Shown: positions 33,868 through 43,919, counted from the stretch's first letter. The stretch: DNA of 64,000 nt from Bacillus siamensis KCTC 13613 (GCF_000262045.1 NZ_AJVF01000013.1:372001-436000); one strand, 5' to 3'. Program-made: numbers and translations. The notes: generated from the letters alone by a model not told the origin.

Positions 33868-34650
33868 TTATTGATGGATATTCTTATTCATTTGTTTAAT
33901 GGCTGCCTTTTCAAGCCTTGAGACCTGAGCTTGGGATATGCCGATTTCTTCTGCGACTTCCATTTGGGTTTTCCCCTGGAAAAAGCGCTTTCGCAAAATC
34001 ATTTTTTCCCGTTCGTTCAGTCTTCTCATGCCTTCTTTCAGAGCGAGCTCCTCAATCCATTGTGTATCCTTATTGCGCTCATCGCTAATCTGGTCCATCA
34101 CGTAAATCGGATCGCCGCCGTCATTATAAATCGGCTCAAACAGTGATACCGGATCTTGGATGGCGTCAAGGGCAAACACAATTTCTTCATGGGGCACTTC
34201 AAGAACTTTGGCGATTTCCTCTGCTGTCGGCTCCCTGCTTGTCTCACTGATTAACCGCTCCCTTACTTGAAGCGCTTTATATGCGATATCGCGAAGCGAC
34301 CTCGAGACGCGGATCGGATTGTTATCCCGCAAATATCTGCGGATTTCTCCGATAATCATCGGTACAGCGTATGTTGAAAACTTAACATTATGGCTTAGGT
34401 CAAAATTATCAATGGATTTCATTAGTCCGATGCAGCCGACCTGAAATAAGTCATCAACATACTCTCCTCTGTTGTTAAACCTCTGAATGACGCTTAAGAC
34501 AAGGCGCAGATTGCCGTTTACAAGCTTTTCCCTCGCTGAATCATCGCCCTCATCCTGCAATTGCTTAAACAGCTTTCTCATCTCTTCATTCTTGAGCACC
34601 GGTAATTTGGAGGTATCCACCCCGCAAATTTCGACTTTATTTCTTGACAC
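33868..34650 (-). CDS. sigG: Late forespore sigma factor sigma-G
   Basis: RNA polymerase sigma factor for late forespore genes, including SASP and germination genes. The 260-residue sigma-70 family protein has region 2 (DLFQVGCIGLMKSIDNFDL and following) and region 4 helix-turn-helix (MEVAEEIGISQAQVSRLEKAA). The start is GTG at 34650 with GGGAGGG six bases upstream; the five-codon longer ATG would overlap that site. An inverted repeat covers the ribosome site. Located after sigE as in other Bacillus. Confidence 0.96.
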   Translation of the reverse strand: MSRNKVEICGVDTSKLPVLKNEEMRKLFKQLQDEGDDSAREKLVNGNLRLVLSVIQRFNNRGEYVDDLFQVGCIGLMKSIDNFDLSHNVKFSTYAVPMIIGEIRRYLRDNNPIRVSRSLRDIAYKALQVRERLISETSREPTAEEIAKVLEVPHEEIVFALDAIQDPVSLFEPIYNDGGDPIYVMDQISDERNKDTQWIEELALKEGMRRLNEREKMILRKRFFQGKTQMEVAEEIGISQAQVSRLEKAAIKQMNKNIHQ

Positions 34651-34656
34651 GTTTTT

Positions 34657-34705
34657 CCCTCCCACTAGGAGCTGCTGTACAACGTTAAGTATCTCCTCGG
34701 GTGGG
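34657..34705 (-). promoter_or_regulatory. Inverted repeat covering the sigG ribosome-binding site
   Basis: CCCAC…CGAGGAG (34693–34705 on the minus strand) can pair with CTCCTAGTGGG (34661–34671), trapping part of the GGGAGGG ribosome site at 34657–34663. A sigma-F-like promoter (GCATA then GGAGATACTT) overlaps the upstream arm. A transcript starting there would lack that arm, whereas read-through from sigE would contain it. Confidence 0.75.
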
Positions 34706-34790
34706 AAAAATATGCACCGCTATTTTACAGAAATAAACATCCGGCGCCGGCAATCCTTGCAGCAGTAAGGACCGTCAGATGGAAAAAATT

Positions 34791-35510
34791 TTACACCATT
34801 TTGTTAAACTCTTTTCTCAGTCTTTTAATAATCCGCTTTTCGAGCCGGGAGATATAAGATTGTGAAATCCCCATCATATCGGCTACATCTTTTTGTGTTT
34901 TTTCTTCTTCACCGACAAGCCCGAATCGCAGTTCCATGATCTGCTTTTCTCTATCATTTAATTGCTCAAGCGCTTTTTTCAAAAGTTTTTTATCCACATT
35001 GGCTTCAATGTCTTTTGTAATAATATCATCATCTGTGCCGAGCACATCCGAAAGCAGCAGTTCGTTTCCGTCCCAATCAATGTTCAGCGGTTCATCAAAG
35101 GACACCTCTGAACGGATTTTATTGTTTCGGCGCAAGTACATCAAAATTTCGTTTTCAATACATCGCGACGCGTAGGTTGCGAGTTTGATTTTCTTTTCCG
35201 GATTAAACGTGTTTACCGCTTTGATCAAACCGATTGTGCCGATGCTGATTAAGTCCTCGATATTGATGCCGGTGTTTTCGAATTTGCGGGCAATGTAAAC
35301 GACAAGGCGTAAGTTTCTCTCAATCAGGATGGCCCGCGCCGCCTGATCCCCGCTCGGCAGCTTTAATAAGAGCACCTGCTCCTCTTCTTTAGACAAAGGC
35401 GGCGGCAGCGCTTCGCTTCCTCCTATGTAATATACTTCATCACTTTTCAGTCCGAGTTTCATCAGCCATTTATACCACAAATATGTCAGACGCAGCTTAA
35501 GTTTTTTCAT
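34791..35510 (-). CDS. sigE: Early mother-cell sigma factor, pro-sigma-E
   Basis: Sigma factor for early mother-cell genes, made as an inactive precursor. The 239-residue product has the hydrophobic, basic pro-sequence ([20 protein letters not shown]) removed by SpoIIGA, region 2 with [19 protein letters not shown], and the C-terminal [17 protein letters not shown] helix-turn-helix. ATG has AAGGGGG close upstream. It follows spoIIGA by 57 bases in the spoIIG operon. Confidence 0.97.
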   Translation of the reverse strand: MKKLKLRLTYLWYKWLMKLGLKSDEVYYIGGSEALPPPLSKEEEQVLLLKLPSGDQAARAILIERNLRLVVYIARKFENTGINIEDLISIGTIGLIKAVNTFNPEKKIKLATYASRCIENEILMYLRRNNKIRSEVSFDEPLNIDWDGNELLLSDVLGTDDDIITKDIEANVDKKLLKKALEQLNDREKQIMELRFGLVGEEEKTQKDVADMMGISQSYISRLEKRIIKRLRKEFNKMV

Positions 35511-35567
35511 CTTCCTCCCCCTTCTAAATACAATGCGTTTTGAGTATGATGAATAACAGACTTTTCG

Positions 35568-36497
35568 TCAGGATACATGCTTCACAGCCTTCCCGGTCAG
35601 CATCTTCGGGTGAACGATTCCGTCAAATTCACCGTCCGCTGATAATTGTTTCGCGCTGATGCCGATCAGACATTTTTCACATGCGATCATCTCGTCTTTC
35701 GTTATAATCGTGACGTAATCCGGCTTTAAACAGAGTAAAAATTGATTGTCCTGGCCGACGCCCCTGTATGGAATGAGCCTCAGCTTATCCGCATGACGGA
35801 ACGAATCATCAAGCTGCTCTATCACTTCAAGCGGACTGGCAGATTTGATGATGTCCGTTTCCTTTTCACTGAGAATCGGAGCGAATTTGTCAATGTGAAG
35901 GATCATGACCGGCGTTTTTGTCAGCGGGTCATACAGCTGATTCCCGGAATCCACCAGGCCTTTTGCGCGGATTGTCTGTCCGCTGAATTCTGCCTGAACC
36001 ATGACAAGTTCATCGTACTGAATGGACTTCGTCTCGATGTCTTCGATTCTCTTTTTCGAAAAAAACCATACGGCCGGAAATCCGATGACAACAAATATCC
36101 AGCTGATCGGATCGCCGAAGCCGGTCTGGCTCGTAACCATGGCGCCGTGTTTTACAATTGATTCTGTCTGCAGCAGGGAATGTACGCCGATCATTCCCCC
36201 GCCGACGAGAAAGGTCGCGAAATAAAAGGCGAACAAATTTTGAAAAAAGTACCGAAACCGTTTAAAGCCAAAAGCCGTAAGCACGATGACAACTGAAAAT
36301 GCCATTTTTCCCGCCGGATGCTCTACAAAGGGAGAAACAGGCGTAAACATCAGAAGCACAATGGCTGATCCGATGAAACCGCCGGCGGCCACTCTTCTTT
36401 TTTTTACCTGGCGTTTTAAAATAAAGGCGGTTAATAAAAGCAAAAGAGAATCAAAACAAAAGTTCAACAGCCAAATGACATCCAGATAGATTTTCAC
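35568..36497 (-). CDS. spoIIGA: Pro-sigma-E processing protease SpoIIGA
   Basis: Septal membrane aspartic protease that cleaves pro-sigma-E when triggered by SpoIIR from the forespore. The 309-residue protein has five hydrophobic segments in the first 150 residues and a cytosolic protease domain with the active aspartate Asp183 in LVDSGNQLYD. It uses a GTG start with AAAGGGG upstream. First gene of the spoIIG operon. Confidence 0.96.
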   Translation of the reverse strand: MKIYLDVIWLLNFCFDSLLLLLTAFILKRQVKKRRVAAGGFIGSAIVLLMFTPVSPFVEHPAGKMAFSVVIVLTAFGFKRFRYFFQNLFAFYFATFLVGGGMIGVHSLLQTESIVKHGAMVTSQTGFGDPISWIFVVIGFPAVWFFSKKRIEDIETKSIQYDELVMVQAEFSGQTIRAKGLVDSGNQLYDPLTKTPVMILHIDKFAPILSEKETDIIKSASPLEVIEQLDDSFRHADKLRLIPYRGVGQDNQFLLCLKPDYVTIITKDEMIACEKCLIGISAKQLSADGEFDGIVHPKMLTGKAVKHVS

Positions 36498-36552
36498 ATC
36501 TGACCCCTTTCCTCTTTTGTCTTACATATCTGTTTCTCTCTCTTGTTTCATA

Positions 36553-36586
36553 AGTATAAAGCAAGCTCTGTGGGAAAGTCTGTCAA
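36553..36586 (-). promoter_or_regulatory. spoIIG promoter with 22-bp spacer
   Basis: Consensus TTGACA (36581–36586) and TATACT (36553–36558) stand 22 bases apart, five more than optimal. This matches the known spoIIG promoter, which needs Spo0A~P to be used by sigma-A polymerase. Confidence 0.85.
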
Positions 36587-36633
36587 TTAATGTTGAGGGG
36601 AAAGTACAATTTTTAAGGGATAACCGTTTTATT

Positions 36634-36647
36634 TGTCGAGGGTCGAA
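36634..36647 (-). promoter_or_regulatory. Tandem 0A-like boxes upstream of spoIIG
   Basis: TGTCGAG at 36634–36640 and GGTCGAA at 36641–36647 each differ from the Spo0A box TGTCGAA by one base. They lie roughly 90–100 bases before the expected start, where the distal 0A site of B. subtilis spoIIG is placed. Confidence 0.65.
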
Positions 36648-36676
36648 GAGATTGATTTCCTATTGACCGTCTCAGC

Positions 36677-36707
36677 CAAAAAAGCGCTGCCGTGTCCCGG
36701 CAGCGCT
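36677..36707 (-). terminator. Terminator of bpr
   Basis: A perfect 10-base GC-rich stem (36683–36692 with 36698–36707) and a six-T run lie five bases past the bpr stop. Confidence 0.93.
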
Positions 36708-36712
36708 CTGTT

Positions 36713-39700
36713 TTACTCATTGATATAAAGTTTTCCTTTTGCTGTCTGTCTCGTTTCATTTCCATAATCATCTCTTGCAATAACGTCAATTTTTGCTCCG
36801 CTTGCTTTGATGGAAGAAGTCGCCGTCCAGTAACCCTCATATCGTCCCGGAGAAATTTCTCTCAGCGGAAGCTCCGTCGCGTTTTGGGTCCCTGCCCGGG
36901 CGTTTGTCAGAGGCATACGGATCACGAATGAGGCGTCTAATTTCTTCCCGCTTGAAAAAGCGATTTTCACTGATTCTCCGGCTTTTAATTTTTTATCCGC
37001 TCCGGGAACCAATCCGGAGATGACGGGAGCGTGATAATTGACATCAATCACCGTCTTTTTCGTTGTTTTGTTACCCGCTTCGTCTGAGGCCGTGACTTTG
37101 ATTTCGTTGCTGCCGTTTTCCAAAAGGATTCTTGCTTGATAAGAGCCGTCACTCACCTCGGCCTTTTTGCCGTTCACCTTCACCCATTTTAAATGGGCGT
37201 CGTAAGCTTTTCCTTTTACAGTCACCGCTTCTTTATTTGTTTTATCTCCGTTTGCCGGACTGTCAATCGTCACATCCGGCTTATCCTGATCGAGTATGAC
37301 CGTGACAGGGCGTGACTCATCGGTTGATCCCTTGTCCGTCACAGATGCCGCCGTCAGCCGATTGGCATCTTTACGCAGTGTGACATCAGCCTGGAAATGG
37401 CCGTCTGCATCTGCTTTCGTTTCAGCGGCGGTTTTACCGTTATTGGTCAGGCGGACTGCGGTTCTTGGCGAAGCCGTTCCTTGCACCGTGATTGACTTCT
37501 TGTTTGTAAATGACCGGTCAACAGGCGACGTGATGTCAGGCACGGAAGCTTCGTAGTCGACTAAAGCCCTGATCATAAAGTTTCCGTCTGATTTATCGGC
37601 TTTTGACCAGCTGCCGTCGAGGTATTGCCAGTTTCTGTTCGAATATGGACTGCCGTCGTCAGATGACAGGGCAGGTGAATAAGGATCGGGTTTCGTCTGG
37701 CGGAGCACAAGATAAAAATCCTTTCCGACCTCGATTCCTTTTGAGCTGAGATCCACTTTGGTCCATTTTCCGTTTCGAAGCGCTTCAGCTTGGAACGGGC
37801 CGGCAATTTTGCTGCCCGGGCTCCCGTCAGGGCCGGATGCATCATATACTTCTGCTTGAAATTCGGTACCGCCCGGATCAGGCCAGTCCGCGCCCCAAAA
37901 TTTAAAGAGGCCTCCTGTCAGCATACCGTGTTCTTTTCCGTCTTTAAGCGTCATCTTAACGGCAGATTTGCTGCCTGCCTTAAAATAGGACAGTCCGGCT
38001 TCTTCAGTCCCGTTATCATAAGCAATTTCCCCTTCATAGCCGATATACGGCTTAAGCTTGGCGTTTTTTTCAGCATCCCCTTTGATGTCAACAGAAAATT
38101 CGCTGTTGTAAAAGCCTTTTGCGGCTACTTTAATGGTGTATGAGCCTTCGTACGCCCGAAGCGAATATTCACCCTTGTCATTTGTCACCGCAGGCTCAAT
38201 TGCAGCGTCCTCCACTACATAAAGCGCGGCCCCTTCCACCGGTTCGCCTGTCGACTGATTGGTGATGGTTCCTTTTAGCGTGCCGGACGGCATTTGTTCC
38301 AGTGTAAAGTCTGCCTGTGCGGTTTTGTCTGCTTGAACAGAAACTTGTTTTGCAGCGGGTTTAAATCCGTATGCCTCGGCTTTCAGCGTATAGTTTCCCG
38401 CTTTATGAGACAGGCTGTAGCTTCCGGTTGCGGGGTCGGAATACACGGATTTCCCCGTCTCGGCGACACTGATTTGCGCTCTGAGCGGCAGGAGATTCGT
38501 TTCACGTTTCACCGGTTTTCCGGATGATTTCACCGCCGGTTTGGCCAGTTTCGGACTGACGGCTTTTTTCTTCAGATGTCCGGGCGGTGTTTGTCTATTG
38601 TGTTTACTTTTTTTGGCCGCCTTGCCGAGAGGGCTGCTTGAAAGCCGGACGTCATCAATATACCATCCGTCTTCATTGAGTACTTCGTCTGACTGCATAT
38701 TAAACATAAGCTTTATATTTTGGCCTTTATACGCGGATAAGTCTGCTTCTTCATCATTCCATCCTGCGGAGTCACCATTGTAAACAGCTGCCTGCTCCCA
38801 ATTCGATTTTCCTTCCGGCAGAACGAACACGTACCCGTAATCAAAAAATTCTTCGAGCTTGTGCCAGCTTTTAAATTGCAAAAACAACCGTCCTGAATCT
38901 GGAACCTGGATCGGAGGCATCACTAAATTCATATTGGCCGAATCGGCATACGGTCCGGACAGATTCGTCGCATACACTTTATCTCCGGAAAATGCAGCGC
39001 CGGGGCCTGAACTCGGAATCCCCCATTCCCATTGGTCATGTGTCCCGTAACTGGACCAGCCGGCCGGCTGTGATTCAAAATCTTCTTTGTACCCCGCCGT
39101 AATGCTCGGTTTTACGTCAGCCCGGTACGTATCAGATTCTGCAGAATGACCCCCGAAATCTTTTATTGTCCATTTATAACTTACCGTGCTGCCCGTTACG
39201 TGCGGAATTTCTGCCTGGTAGAGCCCCTTTTTTTCATCACCGCTTTTTTGAACGGCGGCGATCGTTTTCCATTCTCCTTTATCAAATTGATAGGAAAGTA
39301 ACACCTCAGTCACGCTTACATCGTCTTCTGCTGTAACCGTTAACGGCAGATTTGCCCCTTTGTAAGCTACTTGGACGGGTTCATGATGCCAGCTGGGCGG
39401 ATTGTGATCTTCGCCCGCAGAAGATACTTTGCCTTCTACGCTTCCGATTCCGTCTGTTACGGCAGAAACGGCGTCAAAAGCATTGACTAAACCGTGGCCG
39501 TAGCCGTTATTCGGTGATTCCGGAAAAACGGAGTCTGTCAGCTTTTCAGCGGTGCGCGTCAAAACGTCTTCCATTTCATCAACCGTAATAGAAGCGTTCG
39601 CCTGCCTTAACAAAGCCGCCGTCGCCGCCACATGCGGCCCGGCCATTGAAGTTCCGTTCCAGCCGCCTTCATATGTTCCCCCAGGAATAGAGGAACGGAT

Positions 39701-41002
39701 ATTCACTCCCGGAGCCGAAATATCCGGCTTAGTTTCATGATACGGTGAGGGGCCTTGAAGTGAGAAATCAGCAAGTTTCTTGTCGATGTCAGTCGCGCCT
39801 GTCGCAAATGCTTCCGGATAATTGGCCGGATTTGCGATTGAACCAGGTCCTCCCGGTGTAAATAAATCTTCATTTCCCGCAGAGAATTCCGGAAAAATCT
39901 CGGCTGCTCTCCATGCATTCACCATATCGCGGTACCACTCGTCCATTCCTGAACCGCCTGCCCAGGAATTATTGACAACATCCGGCGCCATCTCGGGATG
40001 CGGAGTGCCGTTTTTATCTTTTGGCGCGAGCACCCACTCACCGGCATCCAAAATATCGGCATCGGTTCCTCCGTCATCTGAAAATGCTTTTACTGCGATC
40101 CATTTCGCGCCCGGAGCGACACCGATTTGATTTGAGCCGTCAGGTTCTGAACCCGTCATCGTGCCTGTTACATGAGTGCCGTGTTCAAGATCATCGTAGG
40201 GCGCGTCTTTTTTAGACACGGCATCATACCAGTTCATTTCATGGTTCGGCGCTGCGGGATTTTCAGGATCGTACCCCCGGTATTTTTCCTTAAGCGCCGG
40301 GTGATCCCACTGAACCCCTGTATCAATCGAGGCGACAACCGTACCGGTGCCGTCGTAACCAGAGGCCCAGGCCTTCGGCGCATCAATTTGGCTGATGTTC
40401 CATTCAACGCCTCCCTTTGCCTTGATCTCTTTTTGTTTTTTCTTCAATTGAAAAGGAGCTTTTGATTGAGTAAGCTGTCGCTTTTCATTCGGGAGAACTT
40501 TTTCTACTTCAGGAAATGAGGCAACTTTCTCCATTACCTCTTTCGAAGCCGTGACTGCCATTCCGTTGACAATATAATAGGAATGGATGCGGTCCGCCTT
40601 GCCTTTCTTTTTTTGTTTTTCCAAATATGTTTTTATATTCTGCTGGGCATCATGAGCCGCCAGTTTTAAAGAAGAGACGACCGCTGACCGCTTTTGATAT
40701 TCTGTTTTTGCTGCCGAAAGCGATTGGGACTTGGCATTTTTCTCTGCTTCTTTAACCGCTTTTTTCGTATCGGCTTTCTCTTTAAATTTGATGAGAAATG
40801 TGACTTTATCATTTTTCTCAAAACGCTTCTTGACTGAATCGGAAATCTTATGCTGAACGCTCTTAGAGGAAGAAAGATCTTTGGTGGCAGAAACTGTTCC
40901 CGGTGTGGTCTCCGCTGCGGCTGCACCCGGAAACAGCAGTGAACTGACGACAATCGCGCTTAAAACGGAGCCTGTCCATCTGTTTCTCATTTTTTTCTTC
41001 AA
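36713..41002 (-). CDS. bpr: Bacillopeptidase F, secreted subtilisin-family serine protease
   Basis: A large exoprotease of 1429 residues. A signal peptide ends near AAAAE at residue 31, and a propeptide inhibitor-type domain follows to about 195. The peptidase S8 domain has the catalytic triad Asp227 (SIDTG), His274 (HGTHVTG) and Ser452 (GTSMAGPH). After it come a MAM/jelly-roll-like region, two carboxypeptidase-regulatory-like repeats (about 880–1040), and C-terminal Ig-like repeats around VTIDSPANG and VKVNGKKAEV. I take the TTG at 41002, seven bases after a perfect AAGGAGG; the in-frame ATG four codons later is too far from it. Monocistronic between ftsZ and spoIIGA. Confidence 0.95.
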   Translation of the reverse strand: MKKKMRNRWTGSVLSAIVVSSLLFPGAAAAETTPGTVSATKDLSSSKSVQHKISDSVKKRFEKNDKVTFLIKFKEKADTKKAVKEAEKNAKSQSLSAAKTEYQKRSAVVSSLKLAAHDAQQNIKTYLEKQKKKGKADRIHSYYIVNGMAVTASKEVMEKVASFPEVEKVLPNEKRQLTQSKAPFQLKKKQKEIKAKGGVEWNISQIDAPKAWASGYDGTGTVVASIDTGVQWDHPALKEKYRGYDPENPAAPNHEMNWYDAVSKKDAPYDDLEHGTHVTGTMTGSEPDGSNQIGVAPGAKWIAVKAFSDDGGTDADILDAGEWVLAPKDKNGTPHPEMAPDVVNNSWAGGSGMDEWYRDMVNAWRAAEIFPEFSAGNEDLFTPGGPGSIANPANYPEAFATGATDIDKKLADFSLQGPSPYHETKPDISAPGVNIRSSIPGGTYEGGWNGTSMAGPHVAATAALLRQANASITVDEMEDVLTRTAEKLTDSVFPESPNNGYGHGLVNAFDAVSAVTDGIGSVEGKVSSAGEDHNPPSWHHEPVQVAYKGANLPLTVTAEDDVSVTEVLLSYQFDKGEWKTIAAVQKSGDEKKGLYQAEIPHVTGSTVSYKWTIKDFGGHSAESDTYRADVKPSITAGYKEDFESQPAGWSSYGTHDQWEWGIPSSGPGAAFSGDKVYATNLSGPYADSANMNLVMPPIQVPDSGRLFLQFKSWHKLEEFFDYGYVFVLPEGKSNWEQAAVYNGDSAGWNDEEADLSAYKGQNIKLMFNMQSDEVLNEDGWYIDDVRLSSSPLGKAAKKSKHNRQTPPGHLKKKAVSPKLAKPAVKSSGKPVKRETNLLPLRAQISVAETGKSVYSDPATGSYSLSHKAGNYTLKAEAYGFKPAAKQVSVQADKTAQADFTLEQMPSGTLKGTITNQSTGEPVEGAALYVVEDAAIEPAVTNDKGEYSLRAYEGSYTIKVAAKGFYNSEFSVDIKGDAEKNAKLKPYIGYEGEIAYDNGTEEAGLSYFKAGSKSAVKMTLKDGKEHGMLTGGLFKFWGADWPDPGGTEFQAEVYDASGPDGSPGSKIAGPFQAEALRNGKWTKVDLSSKGIEVGKDFYLVLRQTKPDPYSPALSSDDGSPYSNRNWQYLDGSWSKADKSDGNFMIRALVDYEASVPDITSPVDRSFTNKKSITVQGTASPRTAVRLTNNGKTAAETKADADGHFQADVTLRKDANRLTAASVTDKGSTDESRPVTVILDQDKPDVTIDSPANGDKTNKEAVTVKGKAYDAHLKWVKVNGKKAEVSDGSYQARILLENGSNEIKVTASDEAGNKTTKKTVIDVNYHAPVISGLVPGADKKLKAGESVKIAFSSGKKLDASFVIRMPLTNARAGTQNATELPLREISPGRYEGYWTATSSIKASGAKIDVIARDDYGNETRQTAKGKLYINE

Positions 41003-41028
41003 TCGTATCCCTCCTTATTTGGAAACGC

Positions 41029-41057
41029 AATATAAATTTGTATTCCTCCCCTCTCAA
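41029..41057 (-). promoter_or_regulatory. Candidate sigma-A promoter of bpr
   Basis: TTGAGA (41052–41057) and TATATT (41029–41034) lie 17 bases apart. The rest of the 272-base bpr–ftsZ gap is AT-rich; no other site was recognised apart from the ftsZ terminator. Confidence 0.6.
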
Positions 41058-41235
41058 TTGGAATGGTTTGTCATTTCGATGCTGCACGTTAAATGTAGAC
41101 AATCTTCTATTCAGATATTGTCACATTCTGTCAGAAAGCCGGACGAAACTAGAAAACAATCAATTGGTCATAGGTATAAAGTTTCTATTTTCGTTGTATA
41201 GATCATGGGGATAGGCAGGAAGACTGAGCGAAAAA

Positions 41236-41270
41236 AGAAAAAGGACAAAACCATGTGGTTTTGTCCTTTT
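41236..41270 (-). terminator. Terminator of ftsAZ
   Basis: A perfect 15-base stem (41239–41253 with 41256–41270) with a 2-base gap at the loop and flanking T residues lies immediately after the ftsZ stop. Confidence 0.92.
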
Positions 41271-41274
41271 TGCA

Positions 41275-42423
41275 TCAGCCGCGTTTGTTGCGGTTTCTTA
41301 AAAATGTAGGAATATCAAGGGCATCATCCGCCGGCTGTGAAGTATGGCGGTTTACCGTGTTTTGATGCTGTGTTTCTTCTCGTTTCGGCTCACGTTTCGC
41401 AGCAGGCTGGCTTTGAGACTTCAAGCCTTGGTTTAAACTCGGACGCTGCGGTTTTGAGTCGTCTTTCTCCTGTTCGATAAAACCAGTCGCGATGACGGTA
41501 ACGACGATTTCATCTTTCAGATTTTCATTGATAACTGAACCGAAAATCATATTCACATCAGGATCAGACGCAGAAGCGACGATATCGGCTGCTTCCTGCA
41601 CTTCGTAGAGGCTCAGATTTGTACCTCCCGTAATGTTCATTAAAACACCTTGCGCTCCGTCGATTGCCGCTTCAAGGAGCGGGCTGGAGATGGCCTTTTT
41701 AGCGGCTTCGGCAGCACGGCTTTCGCCTGTAGCGATCCCGATACCCATCAATGCTGAACCTTTGTTGGACATAATGGTTTTAACATCGGCAAAATCCAAG
41801 TTGATTAAACCGGGCGTCGCGATAAGGTCTGAGATACCTTGCACCCCTTGGCGAAGCACGTTATCAGCTTCACGGAATGCTTCAAGCATCGGTGTGTTTT
41901 TATCGACAATTTCTAAAATCCGGTCATTCGGAATAACGATCAGCGTGTCAACGGCTTCTTTCATCGCCGTGATACCGCCTGCAGCCTGCAGCTGGCGTTT
42001 TCGTCCTTCAAATGTAAACGGTCTTGTTACGACTCCGACAGTCAAAGCGCCTAAGTCTTTTGCGATTTGCGCAATAACCGGTGCGGCTCCCGTTCCGGTA
42101 CCGCCTCCCATTCCGGCTGTAACGAACACCATGTCAGCGCCTTTTAACGCTTCTTCGATTTGTTCTTTACTTTCTTCAGCGGCTTTTTTGCCGACTTCCG
42201 GATTTGCTCCCGCTCCGAGACCGCGGGTCAGCTTTTCTCCGATCTGCATTTTCACTTCTGCTTTTGACAGGTTAAGAGCTTGCGCGTCCGTATTTACCGC
42301 GATGTACTCTACACCCTGTACTTCGTTTTCAATCATTCGGTTGACCGCGTTATTACCGCCGCCTCCTACTCCGATTACTTTAATTGATGCTAAGCCGTCT
42401 ATGTTTGTTTCGAAATCCAACAT
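41275..42423 (-). CDS. ftsZ: Cell-division GTPase FtsZ
   Basis: Tubulin homologue that forms the Z-ring. The 382-residue protein has the tubulin signature [13 protein letters not shown] at about residues 103–115 and the T7-loop region [12 protein letters not shown] variable Gln/Lys-rich linker follows, and the conserved C-terminal peptide [12 protein letters not shown] binds FtsA, SepF, EzrA and ZapA-type partners. Separated from ftsA by 35 bases. Confidence 0.98.
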   Translation of the reverse strand: MLDFETNIDGLASIKVIGVGGGGNNAVNRMIENEVQGVEYIAVNTDAQALNLSKAEVKMQIGEKLTRGLGAGANPEVGKKAAEESKEQIEEALKGADMVFVTAGMGGGTGTGAAPVIAQIAKDLGALTVGVVTRPFTFEGRKRQLQAAGGITAMKEAVDTLIVIPNDRILEIVDKNTPMLEAFREADNVLRQGVQGISDLIATPGLINLDFADVKTIMSNKGSALMGIGIATGESRAAEAAKKAISSPLLEAAIDGAQGVLMNITGGTNLSLYEVQEAADIVASASDPDVNMIFGSVINENLKDEIVVTVIATGFIEQEKDDSKPQRPSLNQGLKSQSQPAAKREPKREETQHQNTVNRHTSQPADDALDIPTFLRNRNKRG

Positions 42424-42458
42424 GCTAAATCCTCCTAATCTGCCGAATGACTATCAAT

Positions 42459-43772
42459 CTATTCCCAAAACATGCTTAATAGTTTTTTCATTTTGCTCGG
42501 TTTGTTGTGTTCGGCTTGTGTTTTTTGTTTTGCTTTTGGACGCTGCTGCGCCTCAGGCCGCTGATGATGTTCTTCTTCGTGAGAGACCGCGATTTCCTGC
42601 ACGGCTTCTTCCGGCATATGAAAGCCTATTTTTCTTCCCTGAATTCTGGCATTTCGGCAGGCAAATTGTATCAAGCCGACACCCGTCATATATTGAGGGT
42701 CTCTTACACCGATATAATTCGGGCTTGCGACCCTGACATTGTGCCTCAGCACTTCCTGTGCCAATGAAAGCACGCCGGGCATTGCGGCCTGTCCGCCGGT
42801 CAGCACAAAGCCGCCGGGCAGATCTGTAATTCCCATATGCTCAATTTCGGCTGCGGCAATCTCAAGAATCTCTTCCACTCTTGCTTCAATAATATTGGCA
42901 ATTTCCTGCTGTGTAAAAGATTGCTTTTGATTCGTTCCTATGACGGTGACTTCAAATACTTCATCTTCTGAAGCCTCATCGTAGAATGCATGTCCGAATT
43001 GTTTTTTTACTCTTTCAGCCTCTTCGGTGGAAGTGCGCAATCCGATCGATACATCTTTCGTGATGTTTTCGCCTCCGAGCGGAATGACGGCTGTCTCCTT
43101 CAGGTGCCCCTGTTCAAATACCGCCACCGTCGTCGAACCGCCGCCGATATCAATCATGGCGACTCCGAGGTTTTTTTCGTCTTTTGACAAAGCCGCTGAA
43201 CCGGCCGCAAGCGGCTGCAGGCAGATATCTGTAATTTCGACGCCCGCTCTCTCCACACAGCGAAGCAAATTATGTAAGATCGTTTTGGAGCCGGTAATCA
43301 GCGTGCCTTCTACTTCCAGGCGCACGCCGAGCATTTTTTTCGGATCGGTAATTTCGTCTCTTCCGTCAACGATAAACTGTTTCGGAACGACGTCAACGAT
43401 CAGCTGCTCGTGCGGAACTGACACGACCTGTGCCGCTTCCATTACCCTGCGGACGTCTTCAACGTGAATTTCTTTGTTTTCACTGGAAACAGCGACAACG
43501 CCGTTCGTATCTTGAATATGAATATAATTTCCATTAACGCCGACAATGGCTTTTTTCAGCGGAAAACCTACCATTCTTTCAGCTTGGTCAAACGCTTTTC
43601 TTATAGAATGAACGGTTTCATCTATATCAACGATTGAGCCTTTTTTCAACCCTTCAGACGGTACATTTCCCACTCCGATAATGTTAAGGGAATCATCTGT
43701 CATTTCTCCGACGATCACTTTTGTATTGGACGTACCGATGTCAAGACTGACGTAAAGTTCATTGTTGTTCAT
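42459..43772 (-). CDS. ftsA: Actin-like division protein FtsA
   Basis: Peripheral membrane ATPase of the actin fold that anchors FtsZ. The 437-residue product from MNNNELYVSLDIGTSNTK has the phosphate-1 motif at its start, phosphate-2 motif MIDIGGGSTT, a His/Gln-rich linker, and the C-terminal amphipathic membrane helix KMKKLLSMFWE. ATG at 43772 has GAGGAGG before it; the 21-codon longer frame is upstream leader sequence. Confidence 0.97.
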   Translation of the reverse strand: MNNNELYVSLDIGTSNTKVIVGEMTDDSLNIIGVGNVPSEGLKKGSIVDIDETVHSIRKAFDQAERMVGFPLKKAIVGVNGNYIHIQDTNGVVAVSSENKEIHVEDVRRVMEAAQVVSVPHEQLIVDVVPKQFIVDGRDEITDPKKMLGVRLEVEGTLITGSKTILHNLLRCVERAGVEITDICLQPLAAGSAALSKDEKNLGVAMIDIGGGSTTVAVFEQGHLKETAVIPLGGENITKDVSIGLRTSTEEAERVKKQFGHAFYDEASEDEVFEVTVIGTNQKQSFTQQEIANIIEARVEEILEIAAAEIEHMGITDLPGGFVLTGGQAAMPGVLSLAQEVLRHNVRVASPNYIGVRDPQYMTGVGLIQFACRNARIQGRKIGFHMPEEAVQEIAVSHEEEHHQRPEAQQRPKAKQKTQAEHNKPSKMKKLLSMFWE

Positions 43773-43919
43773 TCTATGGCACCTCCTCACATTTCGATCA
43801 AATTCTATTCTATTATTTGCGGAACAACAATACAATGGATGTGGCTTTACAAGTGTGTAACAAAAACAACAGCATCAACAAATTTTCATCTGATTTCTCA
43901 CAATTTATGTTTAATGAAA

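Noticed and set aside
36713-41002. bpr as a horizontally acquired or repeat-expanded surface protein
   Set aside because: The Ig-like and regulatory repeats suggested this at first, but length, order and position between ftsZ and spoIIGA fit ordinary bacillopeptidase F.
41633-42736. A 367-codon plus-strand open frame opposite ftsZ
   Set aside because: It lies wholly antisense to ftsZ and the end of ftsA, has a low-complexity Pro/Ser/Ala-rich translation typical of a mirror frame, and lacks a ribosome site.
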